A stretch of 64,000 bases of DNA from Anaerolineales bacterium (GCA_020634895.1 JACKAV010000004.1:310001-374000); one strand, 5' to 3'. Numbered from the stretch's first letter, positions 56,484 through 64,000 are shown. Notes: a model not told the origin generated them from the letters alone. Program-made: numbers and translations.

Positions 56484-58856
56484 ATGACCTTTCCAAGAAT
56501 CTCCATTGACAATGTACTCCGCATCCTGCTTGCGCTCAGCCAGTATCCCATTTTGAGCGGACGTATCCGCCACCGCATGAGGAAACTTTTGTTCACGCGC
56601 GGCATCGTCCGCAAGGAAACGTTCGACGAAGAAGTGAAGCGCAAAGCGGTCGAGTCTCAGGCGATCGAAGGTATTAAAGACCCGTTGGCTGAAGAGACGA
56701 ATGAAGTGTGGCAGATGCGCCTCACGCGTGTGAAGGATTCGCTCACCGATTTTTACTTTGCCTACAACCTGCCGTATTCCGAATTCGAAGATCTGGTCCG
56801 CACGATATTGGCAGAACGCGGCAGCATCGAAGCGGACGTAGTCTGGGTCAACCCGGAATTGGCGCCTCAGGATCTGCTCTTTGAACAGGCAGAGATGATC
56901 GAGTCCATGCCTGCCGAGGAAAAGAAGAAATATGAGGCGCGCCTTCAGGCGATCATCGCGGTGCTCATCCGCACCATGATCAGCGACCAGTTAAGATACA
57001 TCCGTATTGCCCGCAAGTGGTTCACGGTTGGCGACCTGCGTGAGATCAGCAGACGCAAGATCGGCGGCGGGAAGATCGGCGGCAAAGCGGCGGGCATGCT
57101 GCTTGCCATGCGTATCATCAAGAATACCGCGCCGCCTGAAATCGCAAACCGTTTCCGCATCCCAATTTCCTTTTACCTCGGTTCCGATGTGTACTACAAC
57201 TTTATGGCACTGAACGATCTCGGCGATTGGAATGGACAGAAATATAAATCGGAAGAACAGATGCGCGCGGACTTTCCACAACTTTGCGAAGAGTTCTATC
57301 GCGGCGAGTTTCCTCCCGAGGTGATCGAGAGCCTTGCAGGCATTCTTCACGAAGCGGGCAATCGTCCGTTGATCGTGCGTTCGTCAAGTTTGCTTGAGGA
57401 TAATTTCGGCACATCCTTTGCCGGAAAATACGAAAGCATATTCCTTCCCAATCAAGGCTCGCATAATGACCGCCTCTCCGCGCTGACGAATGCGATAGCC
57501 AGGATCTACGCCAGCGTGATGAATCCCGATGTGTTGATCTATCGTCATCAAAAGGAACTCGCCGATTATGATGAACGTATCGGCATCCTGATTCAGATCG
57601 TGGAAGGCGAACAAGTCGGGCGTTATTATCTCCCGCACGCAGCGGGTGTTGCATTCAGCCGCAACCTCTTCCGCTGGTCGCCGCAGATCAAGCATGATGA
57701 AGGCTTCCTGCGTCTTGTTTGTGGAATGGGCACACGTGCCGTCGATATGGCGGATGATTATCCGCGTTTGGTCGCGTTGAGTCATCCGCGCCTGCATTCG
57801 TCATCGGATATCCGTACCATCAAACAATACTCCCAGCAAAAAATGGATGCTATCGATCTTGAGTCCAATACCTTTGTGACCATCCCTGCCGCGGATGTCT
57901 TAAACTCGGATTATGATCCGCTTCGCTACATTGCCCAGGTCGAACAGGATGGATACCTCGCCCCGATCCGTTCGCGCCTCTTCCCTACGGAGAAGATGGT
58001 CATTACATTCGACGGTCTTCTCTCGCGGACGCCTTTTTCTGAGTCCATGCGTACCGCGTTGAAACTGCTTGAAACGCATTACCATTCCCCCGTCGATACA
58101 GAATTCACGGTTGAGATCACCGACCCGGATGGCAAACCGGAAGTTCAGATCGCATTGCTTCAATGCCGTCCGCAAAGCCATATTCAAGAAGCGAACGAAG
58201 TGAACATCCCCAAAGATCTGGATGATAAGAAGATCATCTTCTCTTCACAGACGATGGTTCCCCAGGGCGTGGTCAAAGATATTCGCTATGTTCTTTTTGT
58301 TCCTTCTGAAGGATATTTCAATCTCGAAACGCAGGATGAGCGGACACAATTGGAACGTGCCATTGGAAAGTTGAACTCCGAACTCAAGGGAGAAACTTTT
58401 ATCGCAGTGGGACCCGGGCGCTGGGGAACATCCACGCCGGACCTCGGTGTGCATGTGTCGTACAGCGATATTTACAACGTCCGCGCATTGGTTGAGCTTG
58501 CAGGAGAAGAGATCGGCGCATCCCCTGAACCGTCATTTGGCACGCACTTCTTTCAGGACCTGATGGAGTCAAATATTTATCCGCTTGGTGTTTTTCTAGA
58601 TGAGGAAGGCACCATCTTCAAACGCGACTTTTTCTACAAGACTCCCAATCGGACATCTGATTTCATCTCGATCGAAAACCCGCGTGTGATGAATGCCTTG
58701 AAATTGATCGCGGTCAGCGATTATCAAAAAGGTGCCCAGTTGGATCTGGTTATGGATGCGAACAAGAGCCGTGCCGTTGCTTTTCTCACCTCAAAAGAAA
58801 AACCGACCAACGCTGAAGATACGATCACACGTTCAGCGCCTTCTGGTTTGGAATAA
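56484..58856 (+). CDS. PEP/pyruvate-binding domain protein
   Basis: Large cytoplasmic protein of 790 residues. The centre carries an ATP-grasp PPDK/PEP-synthase N-terminal-type domain: GGKIGGKAAGMLLAMRIIKN, PLIVRSSSLLEDNFGTSFAGKYES, GVAFSRNLFRW. The C-terminal half repeats a nucleotide-binding-like part (QCRPQSH and GPGRWGTSTPDLGVHVSY). The N-terminal 200 residues are helical and unassigned. No phosphohistidine swivel domain is evident, so it is unlikely to be a full PEP synthase. It may phosphorylate an unknown substrate. Preceded by AGGTGA. Confidence 0.78.
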   Translation: MTFPRISIDNVLRILLALSQYPILSGRIRHRMRKLLFTRGIVRKETFDEEVKRKAVESQAIEGIKDPLAEETNEVWQMRLTRVKDSLTDFYFAYNLPYSEFEDLVRTILAERGSIEADVVWVNPELAPQDLLFEQAEMIESMPAEEKKKYEARLQAIIAVLIRTMISDQLRYIRIARKWFTVGDLREISRRKIGGGKIGGKAAGMLLAMRIIKNTAPPEIANRFRIPISFYLGSDVYYNFMALNDLGDWNGQKYKSEEQMRADFPQLCEEFYRGEFPPEVIESLAGILHEAGNRPLIVRSSSLLEDNFGTSFAGKYESIFLPNQGSHNDRLSALTNAIARIYASVMNPDVLIYRHQKELADYDERIGILIQIVEGEQVGRYYLPHAAGVAFSRNLFRWSPQIKHDEGFLRLVCGMGTRAVDMADDYPRLVALSHPRLHSSSDIRTIKQYSQQKMDAIDLESNTFVTIPAADVLNSDYDPLRYIAQVEQDGYLAPIRSRLFPTEKMVITFDGLLSRTPFSESMRTALKLLETHYHSPVDTEFTVEITDPDGKPEVQIALLQCRPQSHIQEANEVNIPKDLDDKKIIFSSQTMVPQGVVKDIRYVLFVPSEGYFNLETQDERTQLERAIGKLNSELKGETFIAVGPGRWGTSTPDLGVHVSYSDIYNVRALVELAGEEIGASPEPSFGTHFFQDLMESNIYPLGVFLDEEGTIFKRDFFYKTPNRTSDFISIENPRVMNALKLIAVSDYQKGAQLDLVMDANKSRAVAFLTSKEKPTNAEDTITRSAPSGLE

Positions 58857-58857
58857 C

Positions 58858-58891
58858 AAAAAATGGGTGACTTTGACGTCGCCCATTTTTT
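58858..58891 (+). terminator. Intrinsic terminator
   Basis: AAAAAATGGGTGAC pairs with GTCGCCCATTTTTT (one G-T) around TTTGAC, closing the PEP-binding gene and, on the other strand, the YhfC operon. Confidence 0.85.
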
Positions 58892-58917
58892 GGAATAATT
58901 TAGAACAAATGTTCTTT

Positions 58918-59718
58918 TTAATTTACCTCTGCTGATGGTTCTGTATTTTCTATTTGTTCTGACATTTCGGTGGTCAATTTTGGAAAGCGTGGTTGCAGCC
59001 AGAGCACGATGCCGATACTAATAATGGCAAACACACCCATGACGCCTTCCAGTGCGACCATACTGATGTTCTGGGCAAGATAAACAGCGCCCGCATCGAT
59101 TGCTGTATGCCATAACACGGCCAGCCAGAACCAAATATATTTTTTACTCGCAACTCCATACATCACCATGACTGATAAAGCAACATGAAGACATATGGCG
59201 AAGAGACGTTCAACGGCTCCAAGTATCGCGAGATATGCCGGCGTTGACCAATACGCTGCAACTTGTTGTTTCGCCAACTCCAATTGTTCTGGCGGGATGC
59301 TCGGTATGGTCGATAAGTCCACGGTTCGATATACCAGCATGTTGACAAATGTCAGCCCGGCAAGAACGCCAAAGATAATGGCTTCTGCTCCGCCGTGTCC
59401 CAGCCCGATAAAGATGCCTTCCTCCCATGTTCTGCTTTTCTTCAGGATGAATGTGAACAGAATGTATCGGGCGGTTTCCTCGAACAATCCGGCCAGCAAT
59501 CCCAGGATCAAGGCATAAGCGACCACACCCCAGGATTGGAAAGTTGACGTCAATGCCACGACCAGCGGCACATGCAGCACTTGTGATGCGATGAAGGTCA
59601 AACCGCCGGCAAGAAATAGCTTCCAGGATAGTTTGAATTTACGCGCAAAATAAAACCCGGCAATGATGGGAATGAGGATCATTCCCAGAAAATTGATGAC
59701 GAGCATGGTTTCAAGCAT
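58918..59718 (-). CDS. YhfC family intramembrane protease
   Basis: Multi-helix membrane protein of 266 residues of the YhfC/PrsW glutamic-type intramembrane protease group. Conserved sites are the LLAGLFEETARYILFTFI motif with the two Glu residues, GLGHGGAEAIIFG, HVALSVMV and HTAIDAGAVY. These form the active-site in the CPBP/PrsW superfamily. PrsW cleaves an anti-sigma factor; the target here is unknown. Last gene of a minus-strand cassette with DUF4177, SdpI, slipin and a GntR regulator. Confidence 0.85.
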   Translation of the reverse strand: MLETMLVINFLGMILIPIIAGFYFARKFKLSWKLFLAGGLTFIASQVLHVPLVVALTSTFQSWGVVAYALILGLLAGLFEETARYILFTFILKKSRTWEEGIFIGLGHGGAEAIIFGVLAGLTFVNMLVYRTVDLSTIPSIPPEQLELAKQQVAAYWSTPAYLAILGAVERLFAICLHVALSVMVMYGVASKKYIWFWLAVLWHTAIDAGAVYLAQNISMVALEGVMGVFAIISIGIVLWLQPRFPKLTTEMSEQIENTEPSAEVN

Positions 59719-59727
59719 GGTTGATTC

Positions 59728-59967
59728 CTATCTGTTATATGATGTGTATTGCGGCATGGAACGCTGGCGGACCGTTTCCCGCGTCAGTGGACGTTTAGCG
59801 ATCACGTTGATCTTGTTCGCATTCTCAATGATATGCGTGGAGACAACTTCCCAGCCTTCTTCGCCCCATTCGTTGAGGAGTAATTCCAATTCGTCCGCTT
59901 TTACGCCGCTAAAGAATCCGCCAACGGTTTGGACGCGGTATTCCCATTTCTGAAGTTCATTATTCAT
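59728..59967 (-). CDS. DUF4177 domain protein
   Basis: Small protein of 79 residues with the DUF4177 core WEYRVQTVGGFFSGVKADELELLLNEWGEEGWEVVSTHI, followed by a basic tail. Function unknown; the motif is common in membrane-protein operons. AAGGA lies eight bases before ATG 59967, and a longer frame to 60012 would read through the TGTTTCATGTGAAACA palindrome. Cotranscribed with its neighbours. Confidence 0.8.
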   Translation of the reverse strand: MNNELQKWEYRVQTVGGFFSGVKADELELLLNEWGEEGWEVVSTHIIENANKINVIAKRPLTRETVRQRSMPQYTSYNR

Positions 59968-59979
59968 TTGCTGATCCTT

Positions 59980-59995
59980 TGTTTCATGTGAAACA
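59980..59995. promoter_or_regulatory. parS-like palindrome, copy 1
   Basis: TGTTTCATGTGAAACA differs from the ParB-binding consensus TGTTTCACGTGAAACA by one central base and lies 12 bases before the DUF4177 start. A local regulator site is an equally simple reading. Confidence 0.4.
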
Positions 59996-60030
59996 AAAGG
60001 CGTGCTTCGCACCGAACACGCCTTTGATAA

Positions 60031-60681
60031 CTAGCTTTTTGTTTCCTGCGCGTAAAGGATGTACGAATAGACCATCAACACCACTGTGGATCCCAGCAGC
60101 GGAACGATCAACAGCCAGAAGGATGTTGCGCCGCCAATGAAACCTCCAATGATGGCGATGACTCCCGAAGCCATGAACAGGACCGAGCCGAGTTGATGCG
60201 TCTTATCCCAAACGGTATCGCTGGAAAGTGTCCACGGGGTGCGGATGCCGATGAAGAAATTCCGTTTCGCCTGTCTCAACATGTAGCCGATAACAATGAA
60301 GATAAGCCCGAGGAAAGGCAGCATTGCCGAGCTCATTTTGAAATCCTGATAGCCGAGGCTCCACAGCAAAGTCAGCCCGTGGATGTAGAGCATGAACGCG
60401 GAGATCAGGACGATGAAGATATTGAACATGCCGCGGAATTGGGCAATGTTCGCTTTTAATGGATCGATATTTGGAATAACGAGGAACAGCGCAAAGAGAC
60501 CCAGCACAATCATCGGCATCATGAACACTGCCTGAAATTTTGGCATGTAGCCGTTCACTTGATCGTTCTCGTTCCAATGGGATGCCATCTGGTCCGGCAG
60601 TTGATTCCAAAGCAACAGACCTGCGATCACCGCAATGGCGACCAAAGTTAGTACGATAACGGATGCAGTATAAGTTTTCAT
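60031..60681 (-). CDS. SdpI/YhfL family membrane protein
   Basis: Integral membrane protein of 216 residues with six helices. The DUF1648-like start YTASVIVLTLVAIAVIAGLLLWNQLPDQMASHWNENDQVNGYMPKF and the C-terminal SdpI motif RQAKRNFFIGIRTPWTLSSDTVWDKTHQLGSVLFMASG are complete. SdpI in Bacillus protects against the SdpC toxin and acts in signalling; this one may guard the envelope. It is in a cassette with slipin and YhfC. Confidence 0.88.
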   Translation of the reverse strand: MKTYTASVIVLTLVAIAVIAGLLLWNQLPDQMASHWNENDQVNGYMPKFQAVFMMPMIVLGLFALFLVIPNIDPLKANIAQFRGMFNIFIVLISAFMLYIHGLTLLWSLGYQDFKMSSAMLPFLGLIFIVIGYMLRQAKRNFFIGIRTPWTLSSDTVWDKTHQLGSVLFMASGVIAIIGGFIGGATSFWLLIVPLLGSTVVLMVYSYILYAQETKS

Positions 60682-60698
60682 TTGTAACCTTCAAAATA

Positions 60699-60714
60699 TG
60701 TTTCATGTGAAACG
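60699..60714. promoter_or_regulatory. parS-like palindrome, copy 2
   Basis: TGTTTCATGTGAAACG, two positions off the parS consensus. It lies 17 bases before the SdpI gene start and overlaps the next terminator hairpin. Confidence 0.35.
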
Positions 60715-60738
60715 TGGAACCTTCGCCCCACGTTTCAC
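60708..60738 (-). terminator. Hairpin between slipin and SdpI genes
   Basis: GTGAAACGTGG pairs with CCACGTTTCAC around ACCTTCGCC; T-rich on the plus side. Its 5' arm shares the parS-like palindrome. Confidence 0.5.
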
Positions 60739-60775
60739 TTTGTTATAGCCAATTCTTGAGGGATATTGGCTCCGT

Positions 60776-61708
60776 TTATTTCTTCTGCGGAAGGTGCTTT
60801 TCGGTCAATGCGACCATGCCGCTGAGCCCGCCAAGATTCATCGTGTCCACGGCGGAGGAAGGCACGATCACAAGTGCGCCTTTTTCCTTCAAGCCTTCGA
60901 ACAACATGTTCATGGCACGCAGGTGCAATGCCGTCGGATTCTCGATGTAAGACTGCGACGCCTCGGCAAACGACGCGGCGATCTGTTTCTCGGATTCACC
61001 GAGGATCACGCGAGCCTGACGTTCCCGTTCCGCTTGTGCCTGGCGGGACATCGCGTCTTCCAAATCCTGCGGGATGACGATATCGCGGATCTCCACCGAC
61101 TGCACAGTGACGCCCCACGGCGTTGTGCGCTCATCAATGACTTCCTGCAATTCCTTATCGATCGAGCTGCGCCCCACCAGGATATCCGCCAGCATCTTCT
61201 TGCCGATGATATCGCGTAGTGCGGTCTGTGCTGCCCAGTCAACGGCGGCGCGATAATCCTCTACCTCAAGCGCGGCTTTCTCCGCGTCCCACACGACCCA
61301 GAACAACACGGCGTCCACGTCCACCGGCACGGTATCTTTTGTCAGCGTTTTCTGTGCTGCGAACGGCGTGACCATCACGCGATGATCGATCCATGTTGGC
61401 GCGGAATCTATGATTGGAATGATCCAGAACATACCCGGTCCGCGCAAGCCTTTGAACTTTCCGAGCCTCAACACAATGACCTTTTCCCATTGTGAAGCGA
61501 CCTTCAACGCAAACAGAATATAAATGCCAACCAGCATCCAAACCACAACCCAGCCGCCGATCATCGCGTCGGAGTATTTCCCTTCACCGATGATCGCGCC
61601 CATGACAGAAACGATCATCGATGCGCCGAACAATGTGCCCGCGATTGGTGAGATGTGTTGATCGTCTTTTTTAGGTTGGATAAATGACTTTAAATTTTTC
61701 TTGTTCAT
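60776..61708 (-). CDS. Slipin-type SPFH/band 7 protein
   Basis: Membrane protein of 310 residues. Two N-terminal hydrophobic segments (GTLFGASMIVSVMGAIIG, IGGWVVVWMLVGIYILFAL) precede the band 7 domain (WEKVIVLRLGKFKGLRGPGMFWIIPIIDSAPTWIDHRVMVTPF, ALRDIIGKKMLADILVGRSSIDKELQEVIDERTTPWGVTVQSVEIRDIVIPQDLEDAMSRQAQAERERQARVI) and a C-terminal ALHLRAMNMLFEGLKEKGALVIVPSSAVDTM. Slipins form membrane microdomain scaffolds and often partner NfeD-type proteases, absent here; YhfC may play that role. GGAGATATGTTC precedes the ATG. Confidence 0.9.
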   Translation of the reverse strand: MNKKNLKSFIQPKKDDQHISPIAGTLFGASMIVSVMGAIIGEGKYSDAMIGGWVVVWMLVGIYILFALKVASQWEKVIVLRLGKFKGLRGPGMFWIIPIIDSAPTWIDHRVMVTPFAAQKTLTKDTVPVDVDAVLFWVVWDAEKAALEVEDYRAAVDWAAQTALRDIIGKKMLADILVGRSSIDKELQEVIDERTTPWGVTVQSVEIRDIVIPQDLEDAMSRQAQAERERQARVILGESEKQIAASFAEASQSYIENPTALHLRAMNMLFEGLKEKGALVIVPSSAVDTMNLGGLSGMVALTEKHLPQKK

Positions 61709-61734
61709 TTGAACATATCTCCTGACTTACTAAA

Positions 61735-62157
61735 TTATGCGCCTTCCTTGACGCGCTTCGCTTCTTTCCAAGACTTCAAACTGCTCTTCACCATCTGGCT
61801 TATTTCACGCTCGGTGAAGCCCAAACGGATGGCTTCACTGATGAACCGCTGTGTGAGTTCAGAAAGCGAGTCTTGCCGCAGATTTGTGCTCACATCCGGC
61901 GGCGGGATTTCTGTGATGTAGGTGCCGCGTCCCTGTTGGGTGGATATGATTCGGGCTTCGTCCAGCAAACGATATGCCCGTGCCACCGTATTGAAGTTGA
62001 CGCGTAACTCTGACGCCAATGCCCGTACCGTAGGCAGTTGATCGCCCGGCTTTAATATCCCATTTACCAACTGGCTTTGTATCTGTTCGACGATCTGGGT
62101 GTAGATGGGCAGCCCGGAATGAAAATCAAGCTGCAGGGTGAGTCTCTTGTTGACCAT
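61735..62157 (-). CDS. GntR family regulator, YtrA subfamily
   Basis: Repressor-type protein of 140 residues with an N-terminal winged helix (PIYTQIVEQIQSQLVNGILKPGDQLPTVRALASELRVNFNTVARAYRLLDEARIISTQQGRGTYI) and a short C-terminal dimerisation stretch. The YtrA group usually lacks a large effector domain and sits in front of its own operon, controlling membrane-active systems. It is the first gene of the slipin-SdpI-YhfC cassette, so autoregulation at the repeats at 62171-62201 is likely. Confidence 0.88.
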   Translation of the reverse strand: MVNKRLTLQLDFHSGLPIYTQIVEQIQSQLVNGILKPGDQLPTVRALASELRVNFNTVARAYRLLDEARIISTQQGRGTYITEIPPPDVSTNLRQDSLSELTQRFISEAIRLGFTEREISQMVKSSLKSWKEAKRVKEGA

Positions 62158-62170
62158 TGGTTTCCTTATA

Positions 62171-62201
62171 TTGTACTAATTGTATCATTGTACGAATTGT
62201 A
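62171..62201. promoter_or_regulatory. Direct repeats upstream of the GntR gene, putative operator
   Basis: TTGTACTAATTGTA and TTGTACGAATTGTA, 17 bases apart start to start, 13-43 bases before the GntR start codon. The spacing puts both on one face of DNA only roughly, but the repetition and location suit GntR binding. Confidence 0.55.
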
Positions 62202-62392
62202 GCACTTAAGCGGTTTCTGTCAAGATTTTTGAGGGTGTTTTAAGTCACGTTGGGATTGGGGGTATGTCCGCATTTTGAAGCGCTGAACCAGCCCAAAGTC
62301 ACGAAAGAGGCGTGTTTATGCATACATCCCTCTTATGATTTGCTGATAGTCCGCATGGTAGAATTAATTTGATTCAATTCAAGGAGCAAAAA

Positions 62393-63280
62393 ATGGAAGC
62401 TAAGACTGGTACCTGGACTGAGAAAAAAGGTTTAGCGCAGATGTTGAAAGGCGGCGTCATCATGGATGTGGTGAATGCCGAGCAGGCGAAGATCGCGGAG
62501 GATGCGGGGGCGTGTGCCGTGATGGCGTTGGAGCGTGTCCCCGCTGATATCCGTGCGGATGGCGGCGTGGCGCGCATGTCTGACCCGGATATGATCTTGA
62601 AGATCATGGAGGCAGTTTCGATCCCTGTGATGGCGAAGTGCCGCATTGGTCATTTTGTGGAAGCGCAGATTCTGGAATCCATTGGGGTGGACTATATCGA
62701 TGAGTCTGAAGTGTTGACCCCTGCAGATGAAGACCATCATATTTTGAAGCACAATTTTAAAGTGCCGTTCGTGTGCGGCTGCCGTAATCTCGGTGAGGCG
62801 CTGCGCCGCATTGGCGAAGGCGCGGCGATGATCCGCACCAAAGGCGAGGCTGGCACCGGTGATGTGGTGGAAGCGGTCCGTCATGCCCGCACTGTGATCG
62901 GCGCAATCCGCCAATTGCAGGGAATGGCGGACGAAGAGTTGATGTCATTTGCCAAGAACAACGGCGCGCCGTATGAACTGGTAAAGGAAGTAAAAGATCT
63001 CGGACGTTTGCCGGTTGTGAATTTTGCGGCGGGCGGCGTGGCTACTCCTGCGGATGCGGCGTTGATGATGCAGCTTGGCGTGGACGGTGTCTTCGTCGGT
63101 TCGGGTATTTTCAAATCCGGCGACCCGGCTCGACGCGCGCAAGCGATCGTCAAGGCAGTGACCCATTATCAGGATGCCGCCATCCTTGCGGAAGTGAGCA
63201 AGAATCTCGGCGAAGCCATGGTGGGACGAAACGTTTCACAGATGCCCGAAGCAGAAAAGATCGCCGGGCGCGGCTGGTAG
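62393..63280 (+). CDS. pdxS: Pyridoxal 5'-phosphate synthase, lyase subunit
   Basis: Makes PLP from ribose 5-phosphate, glyceraldehyde 3-phosphate and ammonia from PdxT. The 295 residues show GLAQMLKGGVIMDVVNAEQAKIAEDAGACAVMALERVPADIR, MAKCRIGHFVEAQILESIGVDYIDESEVLTPAD with the two catalytic lysines nearby, VNFAAGGVATPADAALMMQLGVDGVFVGSGIFKSGDP. ATG 62393 follows AAGGAG; an ATG-like extension to 62369 crosses it. Paired with pdxT 67 bases downstream. Confidence 0.96.
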   Translation: MEAKTGTWTEKKGLAQMLKGGVIMDVVNAEQAKIAEDAGACAVMALERVPADIRADGGVARMSDPDMILKIMEAVSIPVMAKCRIGHFVEAQILESIGVDYIDESEVLTPADEDHHILKHNFKVPFVCGCRNLGEALRRIGEGAAMIRTKGEAGTGDVVEAVRHARTVIGAIRQLQGMADEELMSFAKNNGAPYELVKEVKDLGRLPVVNFAAGGVATPADAALMMQLGVDGVFVGSGIFKSGDPARRAQAIVKAVTHYQDAAILAEVSKNLGEAMVGRNVSQMPEAEKIAGRGW

Positions 63281-63287
63281 GAAGTGC

Positions 63288-63334
63288 AGCTATCAGTCAT
63301 CAAACTTTTTGCTGAAGGTTGATGACTGATAGCT
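63288..63334. repeat. Hairpin between pdxS and pdxT
   Basis: AGCTATCAGTCATCAA pairs perfectly with TTGATGACTGATAGCT around a 15-base loop. It is in the middle of the pdxST transcript, 14 bases before the pdxT ATG. May set the pdxS:pdxT ratio; may be a dispersed element. Confidence 0.55.
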
Positions 63335-63347
63335 AAAAGTTGAATTT

Positions 63348-63926
63348 ATGAAAATTGGTGTATTAGCCTTACAAGGTGATTTCGCAGAACATGTTTCCAT
63401 GTTGAAGCGGATCGGTGTTGAAGCGGTTGAAGTACGTTTACCGGAACAATTGAACGGCTTGGATGGACTTATCATCCCCGGCGGTGAATCGACGACCATC
63501 GGAAAACTGGCGGTGGCGTATAACCTGATGGAACCGCTGCGCGAATTTGGAAAATCCCATGCGGTTTGGGGAACGTGTGCTGGCGCGATCTTTCTTTCCA
63601 GGGATATTGGACGCGACCAGCCGCTGCTTGAATTGATGGATATTAAAGTTCAGCGTAATGCATTCGGTCGTCAGGTGGATTCATTCGAGACCGATCTGGA
63701 GATCGACGAGTTGTTCAAGACTACCGGCACCGAACATCCTTACCATGCAGTGTTCATCCGCGCGCCGATCATCGAATCGGTTGGCGGCAAAGCCCGGGTG
63801 TTGTGTGCGTTGGCAGACGGACGTATCGTGGCGGCACAGCAGGGACATTTGCTGGCTACGTCCTTTCACCCCGAATTGACGAACGATACCCGCTTCCACG
63901 AATATTTTATTTCCCTTGCATCATGA
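63348..63926 (+). CDS. pdxT: Pyridoxal 5'-phosphate synthase, glutaminase subunit
   Basis: Class I glutamine amidotransferase of 192 residues that feeds ammonia to PdxS. The motifs are complete: GVLALQGDFAEHV, PGGESTTIGKL, WGTCAGAIFLSRDI with the nucleophile Cys, and GHLLATSFHPELTNDTRFHEYF with the His-Glu pair. The ATG at 63348 is close to the hairpin at 63288-63334 and preceded by AAAAGTTGAA. Confidence 0.95.
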   Translation: MKIGVLALQGDFAEHVSMLKRIGVEAVEVRLPEQLNGLDGLIIPGGESTTIGKLAVAYNLMEPLREFGKSHAVWGTCAGAIFLSRDIGRDQPLLELMDIKVQRNAFGRQVDSFETDLEIDELFKTTGTEHPYHAVFIRAPIIESVGGKARVLCALADGRIVAAQQGHLLATSFHPELTNDTRFHEYFISLAS

Positions 63927-63963
63927 CCTGCGTTGAACGTTCGAACGTCAACGCATAAATCTT

Positions 63964-64000
63964 ATGAGCATTCGTCCCCTCGACCTACTCGACCTGCCCA
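63964..64000 (+). CDS. Start of a further gene, cut off by the window end
   Basis: A reading frame starts at ATG 63964 (MSIRPLDLLDLP) and runs off the end. Only 12 residues are visible. The wording is like the N termini of GNAT-type acetyltransferases, but this is weak. Confidence 0.35.
   Translation, partial: MSIRPLDLLDLP

Overview
The window looks like chromosomal DNA of a Chloroflexota bacterium, most likely class Anaerolineae. This rests on gene content and style: an F420-dependent LLM oxidoreductase, SpoVS in an organism with no other sporulation genes in view, a secreted lamin-tail/DUF11 protein, DUF951, DUF5671 and many intergenic palindromic repeats of the kind common in that class. 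Most of the DNA is moderately GC-rich. Two stretches (about 20.4-26.1 kb and 45.1-46.9 kb) and part of the large secreted-protein gene are visibly AT-richer. The lineage is inferred, not proven.

Layout. 0-5.8 kb (minus strand): a tsaE-tsaB-rimI-udg operon running into nucleotide-sugar genes, then a GT4 glycosyltransferase and DUF951. 5.9-12 kb: metallo-beta-lactamase hydrolase, Crp-type regulator, thioesterase, M42 peptidase, F420 enzyme, a HigBA toxin-antitoxin pair, VOC and MazG-like proteins. 12-20.3 kb: a heme-binding HAMP protein, a deoxyribonucleotidase, and divergent respiratory operons (sdhCDAB; Rieske, cytochrome b, cytochrome b/c fusion), then FKBP. 20.4-26.1 kb: an AT-rich island of small membrane proteins, an XRE regulator, an ECF sigma factor with a membrane partner, and a hydrolase. 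26.2-43.7 kb: icd, a nucleobase permease behind a structured leader, a desaturase, pyrC, a DnaA-box-rich region that is a good oriC candidate, spoVS, the large secreted protein, a pyrF-pyrE-pyrD operon with a deoxyribosyltransferase-like gene, and a Ser/Thr kinase cluster. 43.7-52.4 kb: enoyl-CoA hydratase, a decaying glycosyltransferase pseudogene, gdhA, gcdH, cupin, a rhodanese with an in-frame UGA, and pepF. 52.5-64 kb: membrane proteins, dnaN, a PEP/pyruvate-binding protein, a GntR-slipin-SdpI-DUF4177-YhfC cassette, pdxS and pdxT.

Together the genes describe a respiring heterotroph. Succinate dehydrogenase and a bc-type complex, isocitrate dehydrogenase, glutamate dehydrogenase and glutaryl-CoA dehydrogenase point to amino-acid oxidation feeding the TCA cycle and quinone pool. 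De novo pyrimidine synthesis (pyrC, F, E and a quinone-type pyrD) sits beside a nucleobase permease.

The most interesting signals are: a rhodanese-like lipoprotein whose CxC motif is encoded as Cys-Thr-UGA with a possible SECIS hairpin after the UGA (probable selenoprotein); a permease leader resembling pyrBI-type attenuation, with a 30-codon ORF that stops inside a terminator loop; a cluster of five perfect and several near-perfect DnaA boxes; a 50-bp palindromic repeat inserted in frame in pyrC; a uracil-DNA glycosylase ending in a sliding-clamp-binding motif; and repeated TATAAT-N6/7-ATG arrangements suggesting leaderless transcripts. No tRNA, rRNA, CRISPR array or transposase gene was recognised.
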